DNA of 64,000 nt from UBA4416 sp040387555 (GCA_040387555.1 JAZKDO010000003.1:1-64000); one strand, 5' to 3'; positions 25,234 through 34,943 are shown, counted from the stretch's first letter. Numbers and translations: made by a program. Notes: generated by a model not told the origin, from the letters alone.

Positions 25234-26900
25234 TGTTTAACGATATTCTCACATATTTAAAACCACTATTCTTTTATGTAAAAGGACAGCCTATTATTTT
25301 CACGCAGTTGTATTTCTGGGGTTTTTTTGCTGTGGTACTGGCCATTTATTCATTACTCTATAAAAAAAATAATTTAAGGACATTCTATTTATTACTGGTA
25401 AGTTTTTTCTTTTATTATAAAACGAGCGGCATATTCCTTATCCTTCTTATTTTCACAATTATCAGTGATTATAATTGGGGAAGAATGATTCATAATACGG
25501 AATCTATCCAACGCAAGAAATTATACCTCACCTTCAGTATGATTTTAAATTTAAGTTTATTATGTTATTTTAAATACGCTTATTTTTTCGTAGAAAGTAT
25601 TAATCAGATGGCTGGAACGGAGATTCATTTTTTCAACTACTTCACTCAGTTTAGCAATACTTATTTCTCAACCAATGATCCATTAAATAAGCTGATTCTA
25701 CCGGTGGGCGTTTCTTTTTTCACCTTTCAATCCATTTCTTATACCATTGATATGTACCGCGGAAAAGTAACGCCAGTCAAATCTATTTTTGATTACGGTT
25801 TTTTCGTTTGTTTTTTTCCGCATTTAGTTGCCGGCCCCATTGTGAAGGCAAATGAATTTTTGTACCAGATTTACCAGCCCTATAATTTAACCCGCAAGGA
25901 ATTTGGTTACGCAGTATTTTGGATCATTAATGGTTTAGGAAAAAAAATCATGGCAGATTATATCGCGGTAAATTACATCGATCGTATTTTTGATAATCCT
26001 AATTATTACTCGGGTGTGGAAACCGTATTTGGAATCTTTGGTTACTCGTTGCAAATCTATGCAGATTTTAGTGGTTATACTGACATTGCAATAGGCGTCG
26101 CTTTATTATTAGGTTACCGTCTTAAAACCAATTTTAAATCACCTTACAAAGCACAGGATGTGAGTGAATTTTGGAAACGATGGCATATTTCTTTATCTAC
26201 CTGGTTAAAAGATTATCTGTACATTCCTTTGGGAGGAAACAAAAAAGGAACTATTGCTTCTTATATCTGCATAGCGTTTTTATCTTTTGTATTAGTTATG
26301 CTTACAGGAAAGATCTGGTTATTTTTAGTATTGCTTTTTATAGCGATTATACTTGTCTTACTTGCTTACTTCTTTCCCAAAGTCAAACAAAGCGTGAATA
26401 CCAATATCAATTTGTTGATTACAATGTTACTTGGGGGGTTCTGGCATGGAAGCTCCTGGTTATTTATTATCTGGGGTGGATTGAATGGACTGGGACTTGT
26501 TGTTCACAAACTATGGCTTAAAATTTCGCCTTTCAAAGATTCCAATTCTTTTTTTGTAAAAGGTTTTTTGGTTTTAGTAACCCTAACGTTTATCAGTTTC
26601 ACCCGTATTTTTTTCAGGAGCGACAGCCTTGATACCGTTAGCCTGATTTTTGACCGCATCACTAATCATTTTGGAGGCGCTTTAACTTTTGATATTATCA
26701 AAGGCTATGCCTTAGTGTTTGGGGTAATGCTTCTCGGCTACCTGATTCATTGGATTCCTGAATCTTTCAAAGAAAAGTACCGGTTATGTTTTGCAGAGTT
26801 GCCTTTACCTGCCATGAGTATAGCAGTAGTGGCATTTTCATTTTGCATTTATCAAATGGTGAGTGGAGAAATGCAGCCGTTTATTTATTTTCAGTTTTAA
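25233..26900 (+). CDS. MBOAT family O-acyltransferase (AlgI/PatA-like)
   Basis: A 555-residue polytopic membrane protein of the MBOAT family, which passes acyl groups from cytoplasmic acyl-CoA across the membrane to extracytoplasmic acceptors. Family hallmarks are LPVGVSFFTFQSISY, HLVAGPI, YADFSGYTDIAIG, EFWKRWHISLSTWLKDYLY (His318) and the catalytic GFWHGSSWLF (His405). It begins with GTG at 25233, overlapping the previous stop by one base. With the two SGNH proteins it should form a surface-polysaccharide O-acylation system. There is a hydrophobic insertion around residues 345-390 (LFLVLLFIAIILVLLAYFF). It converges with the GT2 gene after 20 nt. Confidence 0.9.
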   Translation: MFNDILTYLKPLFFYVKGQPIIFTQLYFWGFFAVVLAIYSLLYKKNNLRTFYLLLVSFFFYYKTSGIFLILLIFTIISDYNWGRMIHNTESIQRKKLYLTFSMILNLSLLCYFKYAYFFVESINQMAGTEIHFFNYFTQFSNTYFSTNDPLNKLILPVGVSFFTFQSISYTIDMYRGKVTPVKSIFDYGFFVCFFPHLVAGPIVKANEFLYQIYQPYNLTRKEFGYAVFWIINGLGKKIMADYIAVNYIDRIFDNPNYYSGVETVFGIFGYSLQIYADFSGYTDIAIGVALLLGYRLKTNFKSPYKAQDVSEFWKRWHISLSTWLKDYLYIPLGGNKKGTIASYICIAFLSFVLVMLTGKIWLFLVLLFIAIILVLLAYFFPKVKQSVNTNINLLITMLLGGFWHGSSWLFIIWGGLNGLGLVVHKLWLKISPFKDSNSFFVKGFLVLVTLTFISFTRIFFRSDSLDTVSLIFDRITNHFGGALTFDIIKGYALVFGVMLLGYLIHWIPESFKEKYRLCFAELPLPAMSIAVVAFSFCIYQMVSGEMQPFIYFQF

Positions 26901-26920
26901 GGACAGCAGAGAAGACGAAT

Positions 26921-27793
26921 TTAAACGATCTTATAATTTTTATATTCTCCTACTTTCCAACCGATTGTTTTTTCAATGAACAAAAGAAATTTATCCTTTA
27001 CACTCAACTTAATCTGTGACGCATCAAATTTGAAATTCCAATTTGCTATTTTAACTCTGTTTTGAAATACCTGAGGATGAGTTCCTTTAAATTCTTCTAA
27101 GCTATCTATTTGTGAGTAATCAAACTCTTCAACTTGCGCGATGTTTTTTTTCATCCATTCATCATCATGCCACATCTTATGAAAATTCTCTTGCTTGGCT
27201 TGTTGCGCCTTTGGTGACTTTACCCAACCGTAATGATAGATCTCTGCATTGATTGGTTTTACATTTAATTTAGAATTATCAGTTTTTCTAAATCCCTGCG
27301 CATCTTTATAGGAACGGATTGATTTATCATTTTTAATGATACGAATCTCCTTTCTATACCAGCGCCTTGAATTACCGACATATTTATAGGAACCATAAAA
27401 GTGTACGTAATTAAGCAATAAGCCATCAACATGTTTATCATCCTTGAATTTCATCATCGCTTCTTTGATGGAAGGTAAATATTTTTCGTGCACGCACTCA
27501 TCACTCTGAATATAAAAACACCAATCAGTATCTTTACTAATAGCATCAAAAGCTTTGTTAGTTTCAAGGGCTAATACTTGTCCGCCTTCGCGAAGTGAAT
27601 CATCCCAAACTGTTTCAATTATTTTTATTTTAGGAGAGTTGATGTCTTTAATTAATTGCAATGTTTCATCTTCAGAATTCCCAACAGCTACAATAAATTC
27701 GTCACAAAGGGGAAGTATAGATGTAATGGCTTCAACCACCGGGTAGTCGTACTTAATCGCATTTCGTATGATAGTGAAACCTGTAACTTTCAT
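26921..27793 (-). CDS. Family 2 glycosyltransferase
   Basis: A 290-residue GT-A fold glycosyltransferase. The opening MKVTGFTIIRNAIKYDYP is typical of GT2 proteins, FIVAVGNSEDETLQLI contributes the nucleotide-binding region, and WCFYIQSDECVHEKY contains the metal/sugar-nucleotide motif SDE at residues 97-99. There is no signal peptide or membrane segment, so it is probably cytoplasmic and acts on a nucleotide-sugar donor in glycan assembly. It converges on the O-acylation operon, which makes a shared surface-glycan pathway plausible but unproven. Acceptor unknown. Confidence 0.85.
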   Translation of the reverse strand: MKVTGFTIIRNAIKYDYPVVEAITSILPLCDEFIVAVGNSEDETLQLIKDINSPKIKIIETVWDDSLREGGQVLALETNKAFDAISKDTDWCFYIQSDECVHEKYLPSIKEAMMKFKDDKHVDGLLLNYVHFYGSYKYVGNSRRWYRKEIRIIKNDKSIRSYKDAQGFRKTDNSKLNVKPINAEIYHYGWVKSPKAQQAKQENFHKMWHDDEWMKKNIAQVEEFDYSQIDSLEEFKGTHPQVFQNRVKIANWNFKFDASQIKLSVKDKFLLFIEKTIGWKVGEYKNYKIV

Positions 27794-27928
27794 GAAACCT
27801 GTGGAAATAAATTTTATAGCTGATATTTAAAGAACTAAGCTAGTGAAAATGTCTATTAAATTTTATCTACCTAAGAATTATTTTGAGTAAAAGTTTATCT
27901 ATTTTTTAGTAGTTTTATAAATTTTATT

Positions 27929-28504
27929 ATGAAAAAATGTTTTTGGGTTTTGTTGTTCATTTCGTTTATGTGTGTATTAAAGGTTAAAGGACAAGTTGTC
28001 ATTTATAAAACTTACGATGATTTTTTAAATAGTAAAGGTGAAAATTATGATTCATATGAGTATGAAGACGCATTTTCAGCACCAGGAATAATAACACTTA
28101 TTTTCAAGGGAAATGATAAGAAGTTGAGAATTAACCCTAAGAATATTTGGGGGTTCACTCAGAAAACTGATTTATACAGAATCTTTGATGGAAAGCATCC
28201 CGTTTGGGCGGAATTTAAAGGTAAGAAAATAATATATTATAGTAATGGTTATGAACATATGCATCCATATCATAGAGCCCTTGAGCAAGAGGGTTATTGC
28301 TTTCTATCCAAGGATCTTAGTGCAGATATAATTAAAATACCGAGTCGTAAAAAGAAATACGATGCTTTTGTAAAAGAAAATCCCGAATATAAATCACTAT
28401 TTGATTGTGTTAATCAAAAATGTAAGTATCCGACAATCAAGAGCTATTATCTTTCTAGAGATTGTGCTCAAGAATTTGAAGCACAATTTGAGGATAAAAA
28501 ATAA
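27929..28504 (+). CDS. Unknown secreted protein
   Basis: A 191-residue protein with a clear signal peptide (CFWVLLFISFMCVLKVKGQ). The mature part is rich in Tyr, Lys and Asp (VIYKTYDDFLNSKGENY) with Cys residues near the end (DCVNQKCKYP, RDCAQ) that could form disulfides. No domain family is recognised. It is a single gene, divergent from GT2 and converging with purB one base from its end. The upstream 135 nt show no strong promoter match. Likely periplasmic or outer-surface; function unknown. Confidence 0.65.
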   Translation: MKKCFWVLLFISFMCVLKVKGQVVIYKTYDDFLNSKGENYDSYEYEDAFSAPGIITLIFKGNDKKLRINPKNIWGFTQKTDLYRIFDGKHPVWAEFKGKKIIYYSNGYEHMHPYHRALEQEGYCFLSKDLSADIIKIPSRKKKYDAFVKENPEYKSLFDCVNQKCKYPTIKSYYLSRDCAQEFEAQFEDKK

Positions 28505-28505
28505 A

Positions 28506-29861
28506 TTAAAATTCCGGATTTTTCCCGACAAAGTTTTGTGGTGTTATCTGTAATAATTCTATTTTGACTTCATTACTAACATTTAAACCATTGATAAAAT
28601 TATGCATCGAATCTTTTGTGATCACTGAGTTAGTTCTTGTAAGGTCCTTTAGCGCTTCATAAGGTTTTGGATAACCTTCTCTGCGTAAGATTGTTTGAAC
28701 CGCCTCGGCTACTACTGCCCAATTGTTTTCTAAATCTCTATTGAATATTTCTTCGTTTAATATTAATTTATCCAGTCCTTTTAAAATACTCTTGTAAGAA
28801 ATTAAAATATGGGCAACCGGAACACCTAAATTTCTTAACACTGTACTATCTGTTAAATCCCTTTGCAAACGTGATAACGGGAGTTTAGCTGATAAATGTT
28901 CCAGGATGGCATTTGCCATTCCTAAATTACCTTCGGCATTTTCAAAATCAATGGGGTTTACTTTATGAGGCATTGCTGACGAACCAATCTCTCCCGCTTT
29001 TAATTTTTGTTTAAAATAATCCATACTCACGTATGTCCAGATATCGCGACACAAATCCAGTAAAATTGTATTTATGCGTTTAAGCGCATCGCAGTAAGCA
29101 GCAATATTATCATAGTGTTCAATTTGTGTCGTAAACTGACTTCTGTTTAATCCTAAAGTATTATTGACGAATTCGTTTCCAAATTTTATCCAATCATTTT
29201 TAGGATACGCTACATAGTGCGCATTAAAATTTCCCGTAGCACCTCCAAACTTTGCAGAAAATGGGATCGCGTTCAACTGATTAATCTGTATTTGTAACCG
29301 TTCTACAAATACATAAATTTCTTTTCCTAAACGAGTAGGCGATGCAGGCTGACCATGAGTACGTGCAAGTAAAGAAATGTTTTTCCATTCTTTAGCTAAA
29401 CCCGTTAATTTATCAGTCACTAATTTTAAATTAGGCAGCAACACTTCATTATTGGCTTGTTTTAAAGATAATGGAATGGACGTGTTATTAATATCCTGGG
29501 AAGTTAAACCAAAATGAACGAACTCTAAATAGCTCTCTAAACCCTGTGCTTTTAATTTTTCTTTAATAAAATACTCCACTGCTTTTACATCGTGGTTGGT
29601 AGTCTTTTCCGTTTCCTTGATAACCTCTGCATCGGCAAAAGAAAAATTCTGGTACACTGATTTTAAGTTAGCGATCTGATCTTCATTTAATTTTGACAAT
29701 TGAGGCAAACCTTGTTGAGATAACAAAATAAAATAATCAATCTCAACCTGCACACGGTAACGGATCAAACCAAATTCAGAAAAGTAAGCTGCCAGTTCAT
29801 TGGTAACCCGGCGGTAACGACCGTCAACAGGAGAAATAGCAGTTAATGCGTTTAATTCCAT
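28506..29861 (-). CDS. purB: Adenylosuccinate lyase
   Basis: PurB acts twice in purine biosynthesis, cleaving fumarate from SAICAR and from adenylosuccinate. The 451-residue product carries the fumarase/aspartase-superfamily signature SSAMPHKVNP near residue 293 in the flexible catalytic loop, plus TTNHDVKAVEYF and LARTHGQPASPT with the conserved His. The opening MELNALTAISPVDGRYR is standard for the group. It is the last gene of a minus-strand run starting at the HD-CoaD gene (gaps 16, 9 and 44 nt) and stops one base from the convergent unknown gene. Confidence 0.97.
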   Translation of the reverse strand: MELNALTAISPVDGRYRRVTNELAAYFSEFGLIRYRVQVEIDYFILLSQQGLPQLSKLNEDQIANLKSVYQNFSFADAEVIKETEKTTNHDVKAVEYFIKEKLKAQGLESYLEFVHFGLTSQDINNTSIPLSLKQANNEVLLPNLKLVTDKLTGLAKEWKNISLLARTHGQPASPTRLGKEIYVFVERLQIQINQLNAIPFSAKFGGATGNFNAHYVAYPKNDWIKFGNEFVNNTLGLNRSQFTTQIEHYDNIAAYCDALKRINTILLDLCRDIWTYVSMDYFKQKLKAGEIGSSAMPHKVNPIDFENAEGNLGMANAILEHLSAKLPLSRLQRDLTDSTVLRNLGVPVAHILISYKSILKGLDKLILNEEIFNRDLENNWAVVAEAVQTILRREGYPKPYEALKDLTRTNSVITKDSMHNFINGLNVSNEVKIELLQITPQNFVGKNPEF

Positions 29862-29905
29862 AATTTTAAAAATAAAGGGTAAATATAGGGAAATTTTGGA
29901 TGCAC

Positions 29906-31162
29906 TTATTCATAAGCATCATGTTCAATTTTCCATATTTTATTTCTTTTTTTTGTTGGTTTTAATAAGTATCCTTTTTGTGAGAACCCTATGCCGAATG
30001 AGATAGAGAGTGTCATTACTCCGAATGATGTTAAGGATACTTTTTTATACCTACCTCTGTTGAAACCACCTTTTTGAATTGAGATTAGTGGAGCTACAAT
30101 TAATGCAGAAGCGAAAGAAAGAAATGAGGTCAAGGTTGTTAGTGTTTGCAGATTTCCCCTGGAGTAATATATTTTTGTAATATCTTTTGTTGGGACTTTG
30201 GCAAATCCGGTTTCTATTTTTCTATAGAAATTATGTAAGGTATCCGTATTTTTTTTATAATAATCATGTACTTCTAGCTCAGATGTTCTAATTGTGATCG
30301 TGTCGTTGCTTATACTTATAAAATCCCCTCTTACTCTGTACTGTAAGCTATCATGCAATATGCCTTTTTGTTCATAATGCACACTTAAATCATTATGCTT
30401 ATGGACTTCTTTCAAGATGGAGTCTTTGGAAAAATGAAACGATTCATGCGAAAACATTTTAATTGAGTCACATGAACTAGTGACAGATTTTGGTATCGTA
30501 TATGCGAGCTTTGATTTATAGTTTTTCCAATACCCCTGACCGTAATTATCTGCAATGCCATTGTTATAGTTTACATTGTAAGTAGTGCCATTATCGTAGT
30601 AGGCAGTTGCAATTCCGTGTTTTTTATCATTTCGGTAATTTACAGTCACTTTTTCAACACCTCTATGTGACCCGATCCATAATCCTTCTCTTGAATTATA
30701 TAAATAGTTCGAGGTATCAATAGGAACTAGACTACAAAGACGGTATACTAACCTAATTCTAAATTTAGTAGAAGCATGTTGATTATTATAATCCCAATTT
30801 TCTAAAGTAATCCGATGAATCTCTATATCTGAACAGGTCTCAGAATCGAAGGAATAATTTCCTTTAGAAGTACAAATTGAGTCTTTAATATAAAAGTCTT
30901 CCCCGGACGATGATTGATAATCTAGATTCTTTGAATGTAGATGATTAAACTTTTTAATTAATTTGTAAACGCCATCATTGTACACAATTAATATATTATC
31001 GGTGTTATTGGGTATAAATTTTATGTTGGCATGATTGGATTCATAAATTATTTTATTATCCACGATAATTTTTACAGTATCAATAAAAATGGATGATAGA
31101 GTCTGGGTTTTTATTGTCCAAAAAGAAAGTAAAAAATATATTATTAGTAACCTCGCAGGCAT
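29906..31162 (-). CDS. Unknown exported protein with MORN-like segment and C-terminal membrane helices
   Basis: A 418-residue protein with a signal peptide (LLIIYFLLSFWTIKTQTLS). The middle holds a MORN-like stretch, EGLWIGSHRGVEKVTVNYR then KKHGIATAYYDNGTTYNV and GQGYWKNYKSK, the G.W....G..Y pattern seen in surface MORN-type repeats. Two hydrophobic segments follow near the C-terminus (LTSFLSFASALIVAPLIS; SFGVMTLSISFGIGFS), so it may be membrane anchored there. No enzymatic motif is seen. It starts 9 nt after the T9SS subtilase gene, so the two are probably co-transcribed; whether it is a partner or substrate of the protease is unknown. Confidence 0.65.
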   Translation of the reverse strand: MPARLLIIYFLLSFWTIKTQTLSSIFIDTVKIIVDNKIIYESNHANIKFIPNNTDNILIVYNDGVYKLIKKFNHLHSKNLDYQSSSGEDFYIKDSICTSKGNYSFDSETCSDIEIHRITLENWDYNNQHASTKFRIRLVYRLCSLVPIDTSNYLYNSREGLWIGSHRGVEKVTVNYRNDKKHGIATAYYDNGTTYNVNYNNGIADNYGQGYWKNYKSKLAYTIPKSVTSSCDSIKMFSHESFHFSKDSILKEVHKHNDLSVHYEQKGILHDSLQYRVRGDFISISNDTITIRTSELEVHDYYKKNTDTLHNFYRKIETGFAKVPTKDITKIYYSRGNLQTLTTLTSFLSFASALIVAPLISIQKGGFNRGRYKKVSLTSFGVMTLSISFGIGFSQKGYLLKPTKKRNKIWKIEHDAYE

Positions 31163-31171
31163 AATGTTCAG

Positions 31172-33973
31172 TTACTCAACCACTACGATCTTCTTAAACT
31201 CTACTTTCTTATCGCCTATTAGTTTTACAACATACATGCCTTCTGCATCTGAAGTTAAATCAACCTTTTGTAGTAGGCTATTAATTTTATTCTCAGAAAT
31301 CAGTACCCCGTTTAAATTATAAATTTCATACTTATTAAATGTTGACTCTATTTGTGAAATTGTTATGTTGTTTTTCGCAGGGTTAGGGAAAATTTTCCAG
31401 TCATAATTTAAAGAGTTCGATGCTTGAACTCCTGTCATCATTCCATTATATTTAATTTGCGCTTGTTGTGCACCGGTAATCAAGTTGCTTAAACTATCAC
31501 CTCCAACTAAAGCAAACGCTACTTTTACAGAATCCCCGGGTGCAATAATAAACGGACCACTACTCATCACGTTGATCACATCTGCACCTGTTGACGAAAC
31601 ACCGGCCGCTAAACGCTGAGTAGAGAGACTTAGATATTTTTCTTTAGTATTAAATCCATTAACAAGGTCAAGACCGCCATTTCCCCCGCTCAAGTGATCA
31701 ACGGCATAAAAATTAGGGGGCGCTGTACTTGTCAATAATTTAATTCCACCATATTTTCCCCCTATAGCTGTGTAATAACTATAGCCCATTTTGGTGCCAG
31801 CATCATAGGCGCTTCGGTTTTGAGAAAAGGTACCTCCATCAATATCCCAGTCGGCAAAAATTCCCGCGTATAGTGTTTTAAGTGTGTCAGTACTATGAGT
31901 GTTAGTTAGTATATATTCCCAGATCACAAACTGCGTATTTGGAACAGAGGCCCATGCATAGGTGTTTTGCTGAACGCTTATAGGTATTGATGATGGGGAT
32001 GGATTATCGTTGAATTTTGTTTTGGTATCAAAGTCAGAAGTGATGGAAGGAATTTGCAATTGAATGCGATTGATTGTTCCAAAATCAACATCACCTAAAC
32101 TTGTATTCAATCCACGCACGCAATCTGATACCTTGGTAGTATCCGTTCCAATCATCAAGCCACCTTCATATAAAAGGCTTACATCGTTGTACTTAAATCC
32201 TAATCCTTGAACCTGCGCATCCTGATTATAGCCAATTTTACCTTTACTGGTTGCTGTGGTACTAACATCATTTATATCAATGTTAATATAGTCAACATTG
32301 ATATAAAGCGTAAAAAATTGTTTTGCCTGGTAAGTGCCGTCATTCATCAAAACCTCAAAATCTATTGTTTGATTAATGGGAATGGAACCGGTTAACTTAA
32401 ACTTAAAAGGATCTGATGAATTTGTTGTACTGGCTAAAGTATTTATTACGCCCAAGCTCGTAACATTATCTATGACCGAGGTGTAAGGTGTTATGGGTGT
32501 AACAGTAACATTTAAAGTGGAGGTTGGATCCAGATAATTGATGAATGTACCAGTAATAAACAAAGTATCTCCACTAATGAATGATAAGTCATTGTGATCT
32601 GTCACACTTTTAGAAGTCATAACCACACTCGGGCTGGATGCATCATTTAATGCTCTGAATAAATTAATACGTCCCTTACCTAGCTTGTTTATGTATGAAG
32701 GATTAGCAGAATAAATGTCGTCAGAAGTTACTTTTAATCGTTCGCCAACTTGCAAACCGTTATACGATGGAAAATGATTTTTTACAATACCTGCAGCTCC
32801 GGCCACAATAGGTGACGACATAGAAGTTCCCGATGAGGAAATATATGAATTTCCGGGCCAGGTAGAACTTACATTGTCTCCCGGCGCGCACACATCCACC
32901 ATGTACCCATAATTAGAAGATGCTTGTTTTGTATCGTTAAATGTTGTATTTCCTACGCACAAAGCATAATTATAAGCTGCAGGAAAAAAATCACCATCCG
33001 CATTACCGTTACCTGCAGCACATACCACTAAACAGTTCTTATCGATGGTGGCGTAATCAATAATGTCTTGTCCGAACTGGCTAGATCCACCGCCTCCCCA
33101 GGAGCAGTTGATGATCTGACAGCCATGATCGGCAGCGTATTTAATTCCCTCATAAGCACCAATTAACGCACCACTTGCGTTCGAAATCTTAACTGGCAAA
33201 AATTTACAGTGAAAGCCAACACCTGCTCCCCCAAGGTTGTTGTCTGCACTTGCCGCTGCTAAACCACAAACATGAACTCCGTGCGCATTCGTTTCCCAGC
33301 TTGCATCTGAGTCATTCATTCCAGTGTCCCAACCCATATAATTATCAATGTAGCCATCTCCATCGTTATCAATACCATCCACCTGGTCAGCATAATTTCG
33401 TTTGGCATTATTAAACAAATCAGGATGAGTAAAATCAGTTCCTGTATCTGTAATCCCAATTACGATTGAAGAATCGCCTTTGTTAAGGTCCCATGCATTA
33501 AAGGCATTAATAGTTTGTAAGTGGTATTGATTAGAAGGATTAGCTAGCGGATCATTGGGTGTATAATTTGCCTTGGGAAGAAAATGTGGTTCTGCATAAA
33601 GAAGGATGTTGGATAATAATAATTTTCTGATAGCTTTTTCTATTGAAAGATCAGAAGTATAATTTAGTTCATAAATAAGCGATAGATCAGCATGAGTTTG
33701 CCCCGTTTCATTAACTAACTTTTCCGGACTTTTATCAAATGGAAATTTTTTGTGAAGATTTGTCACTCCAACAAGAGTTGATAGTGAAACGAATGCTGGA
33801 TGATCAATGTGATTGTTAGTGCACGCATTTGCAAACAAAGGATTGACTTTGATGATAAGCGTTTTAGGTAAATAGTCGGCAGCAGAAATTGATGTTGGCA
33901 ATTGATAAGTTTTTTGCGCAGTTACCTGCAAACCGATCATGACACAAAAAAAGAAAACGGAAATGAATTTCAT
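31172..33973 (-). CDS. Secreted subtilisin-like serine protease with T9SS sorting domain
   Basis: A family S8 peptidase of 933 residues from ATG 33973; the longer frame to 34030 would overlap the HD-CoaD gene, and the signal peptide MKFISVFFFCVMIGLQVTAQ begins exactly at 33973. The catalytic triad is visible: Asp176 in ITDTGTDFTHPD, His231 in NAHGVHVCG (usually HGTHVAG) and Ser384 in SSSGTSMSSP; an oxyanion AAGN motif is also present. A Ca-binding-like insertion DGIDNDGDGYIDNY follows the Asp block. The N-terminal ~120 residues look like a propeptide. The C-terminus is a type A T9SS sorting domain (FPNPAKNNITISQ, then GMYVVKLIGDKK). Predicted to be an exported cell-surface or released protease. 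Substrate unknown. Confidence 0.92.
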   Translation of the reverse strand: MKFISVFFFCVMIGLQVTAQKTYQLPTSISAADYLPKTLIIKVNPLFANACTNNHIDHPAFVSLSTLVGVTNLHKKFPFDKSPEKLVNETGQTHADLSLIYELNYTSDLSIEKAIRKLLLSNILLYAEPHFLPKANYTPNDPLANPSNQYHLQTINAFNAWDLNKGDSSIVIGITDTGTDFTHPDLFNNAKRNYADQVDGIDNDGDGYIDNYMGWDTGMNDSDASWETNAHGVHVCGLAAASADNNLGGAGVGFHCKFLPVKISNASGALIGAYEGIKYAADHGCQIINCSWGGGGSSQFGQDIIDYATIDKNCLVVCAAGNGNADGDFFPAAYNYALCVGNTTFNDTKQASSNYGYMVDVCAPGDNVSSTWPGNSYISSSGTSMSSPIVAGAAGIVKNHFPSYNGLQVGERLKVTSDDIYSANPSYINKLGKGRINLFRALNDASSPSVVMTSKSVTDHNDLSFISGDTLFITGTFINYLDPTSTLNVTVTPITPYTSVIDNVTSLGVINTLASTTNSSDPFKFKLTGSIPINQTIDFEVLMNDGTYQAKQFFTLYINVDYINIDINDVSTTATSKGKIGYNQDAQVQGLGFKYNDVSLLYEGGLMIGTDTTKVSDCVRGLNTSLGDVDFGTINRIQLQIPSITSDFDTKTKFNDNPSPSSIPISVQQNTYAWASVPNTQFVIWEYILTNTHSTDTLKTLYAGIFADWDIDGGTFSQNRSAYDAGTKMGYSYYTAIGGKYGGIKLLTSTAPPNFYAVDHLSGGNGGLDLVNGFNTKEKYLSLSTQRLAAGVSSTGADVINVMSSGPFIIAPGDSVKVAFALVGGDSLSNLITGAQQAQIKYNGMMTGVQASNSLNYDWKIFPNPAKNNITISQIESTFNKYEIYNLNGVLISENKINSLLQKVDLTSDAEGMYVVKLIGDKKVEFKKIVVVE

Positions 33974-33989
33974 GTGATGGGTTTTAAAA

Positions 33990-34943
33990 TTAATCCAACA
34001 AATAACTTTGATGCTTGTTATATTTTTCAAGAGTTCTTATACCTGAGGAGCTGATGTGTTCAAACTCTTTATCACAAAATATATTGATGATCTTAATGTC
34101 TGGTTTTAGTTCCTGGATGTATCGGTATTGATTTTGTTCATATTGAAAATCGGTTGAGTTTCTCAAGCCTCTTACCACTGTTACATCATAGCCGAATGAA
34201 TCAATATGATCTGTTAATAATCCATGATATTCTGTTTGCTGTCTGTTGGCAATAGTTTTTGGAATTGGCCAGTGTCGTTCTGTTTTATCAGGATTTTTTC
34301 CAAAGGCAATAATCACTTTATCAAATAATTTTTCTGCTTTTTTTAAAACATTATAATGGCCTTTATGAAAGGGATTAAAGCTTCCGGCAAAGACAGCAAT
34401 GTTCGGGCGAACTGCTTTTACATATTCTATCAATGGAGTTAAATTGCCATTTGCATTAAAGCTATTTAAAATCTCAATACGTTTTGTTTTATAATCTTTA
34501 TAATCTACAAATTGAAATTCTTTAAAGATTTGCAGTTCGTAATTAAGTAGTTTCTCAAATGATGCATTAAAAATTGAAAGATCGGCTCTTATTAATTCTT
34601 CCGAAAACTGAACCGTAGGTTTATGATTTTTGGTATCTAAAATTAATTGTTGGATGTGTTTTTTTTGATCTGGTGTTAAGCCTGAGGATTTCGCTTGTTG
34701 TAAAAAAAATTCCGCAGAATCTTCTTCGTTGGTCTTAGATTGTGGATTGTAAACAATATCATGAAAGACAGCCGCTAAAAAAACTTCATCGTGTTTCAAT
34801 AAATCCATGGCTTGCAACTGCTTTAACACATCTTCAATATGGTTGAGTGTATGATAAAAACGATGGGGTTCATCATATAAATTGATCACATCAGAATTGA
34901 ACTGAAGATGATTGAGTCGATGTGATATTTCAGCTATGTTCAT
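33990..34943 (-). CDS. coaD: HD-domain/phosphopantetheine adenylyltransferase fusion
   Basis: A 317-residue fusion. Residues ~1-175 are an HD-superfamily phosphohydrolase-like domain (HRFYHTLNHIEDVL with His31/His35, VFHDIVYNP with His61-Asp62, and a later Asp121), similar to the predicted metal-dependent hydrolases of COG4339. Residues ~180-317 are a CoaD-type nucleotidyltransferase that would make dephospho-CoA from 4'-phosphopantetheine and ATP: FAGSFNPFHKGH (His193, His196), RGLRNSTDFQYEQN at 258-271 and ISSSGIR at 297-303. The usual GSFDP motif reads GSFNP (Asn190). CoaD is normally a stand-alone ~160-residue enzyme, so the HD domain is an added module; a role in CoA-level control or nucleotide clean-up is only inference. 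Confidence 0.85.
   Translation of the reverse strand: MNIAEISHRLNHLQFNSDVINLYDEPHRFYHTLNHIEDVLKQLQAMDLLKHDEVFLAAVFHDIVYNPQSKTNEEDSAEFFLQQAKSSGLTPDQKKHIQQLILDTKNHKPTVQFSEELIRADLSIFNASFEKLLNYELQIFKEFQFVDYKDYKTKRIEILNSFNANGNLTPLIEYVKAVRPNIAVFAGSFNPFHKGHYNVLKKAEKLFDKVIIAFGKNPDKTERHWPIPKTIANRQQTEYHGLLTDHIDSFGYDVTVVRGLRNSTDFQYEQNQYRYIQELKPDIKIINIFCDKEFEHISSSGIRTLEKYNKHQSYLLD

Noticed and set aside
33974..34030. Upstream extension of the subtilase frame to 34030
   Set aside because: It overlaps the HD-CoaD gene and the signal peptide begins exactly at ATG 33973.
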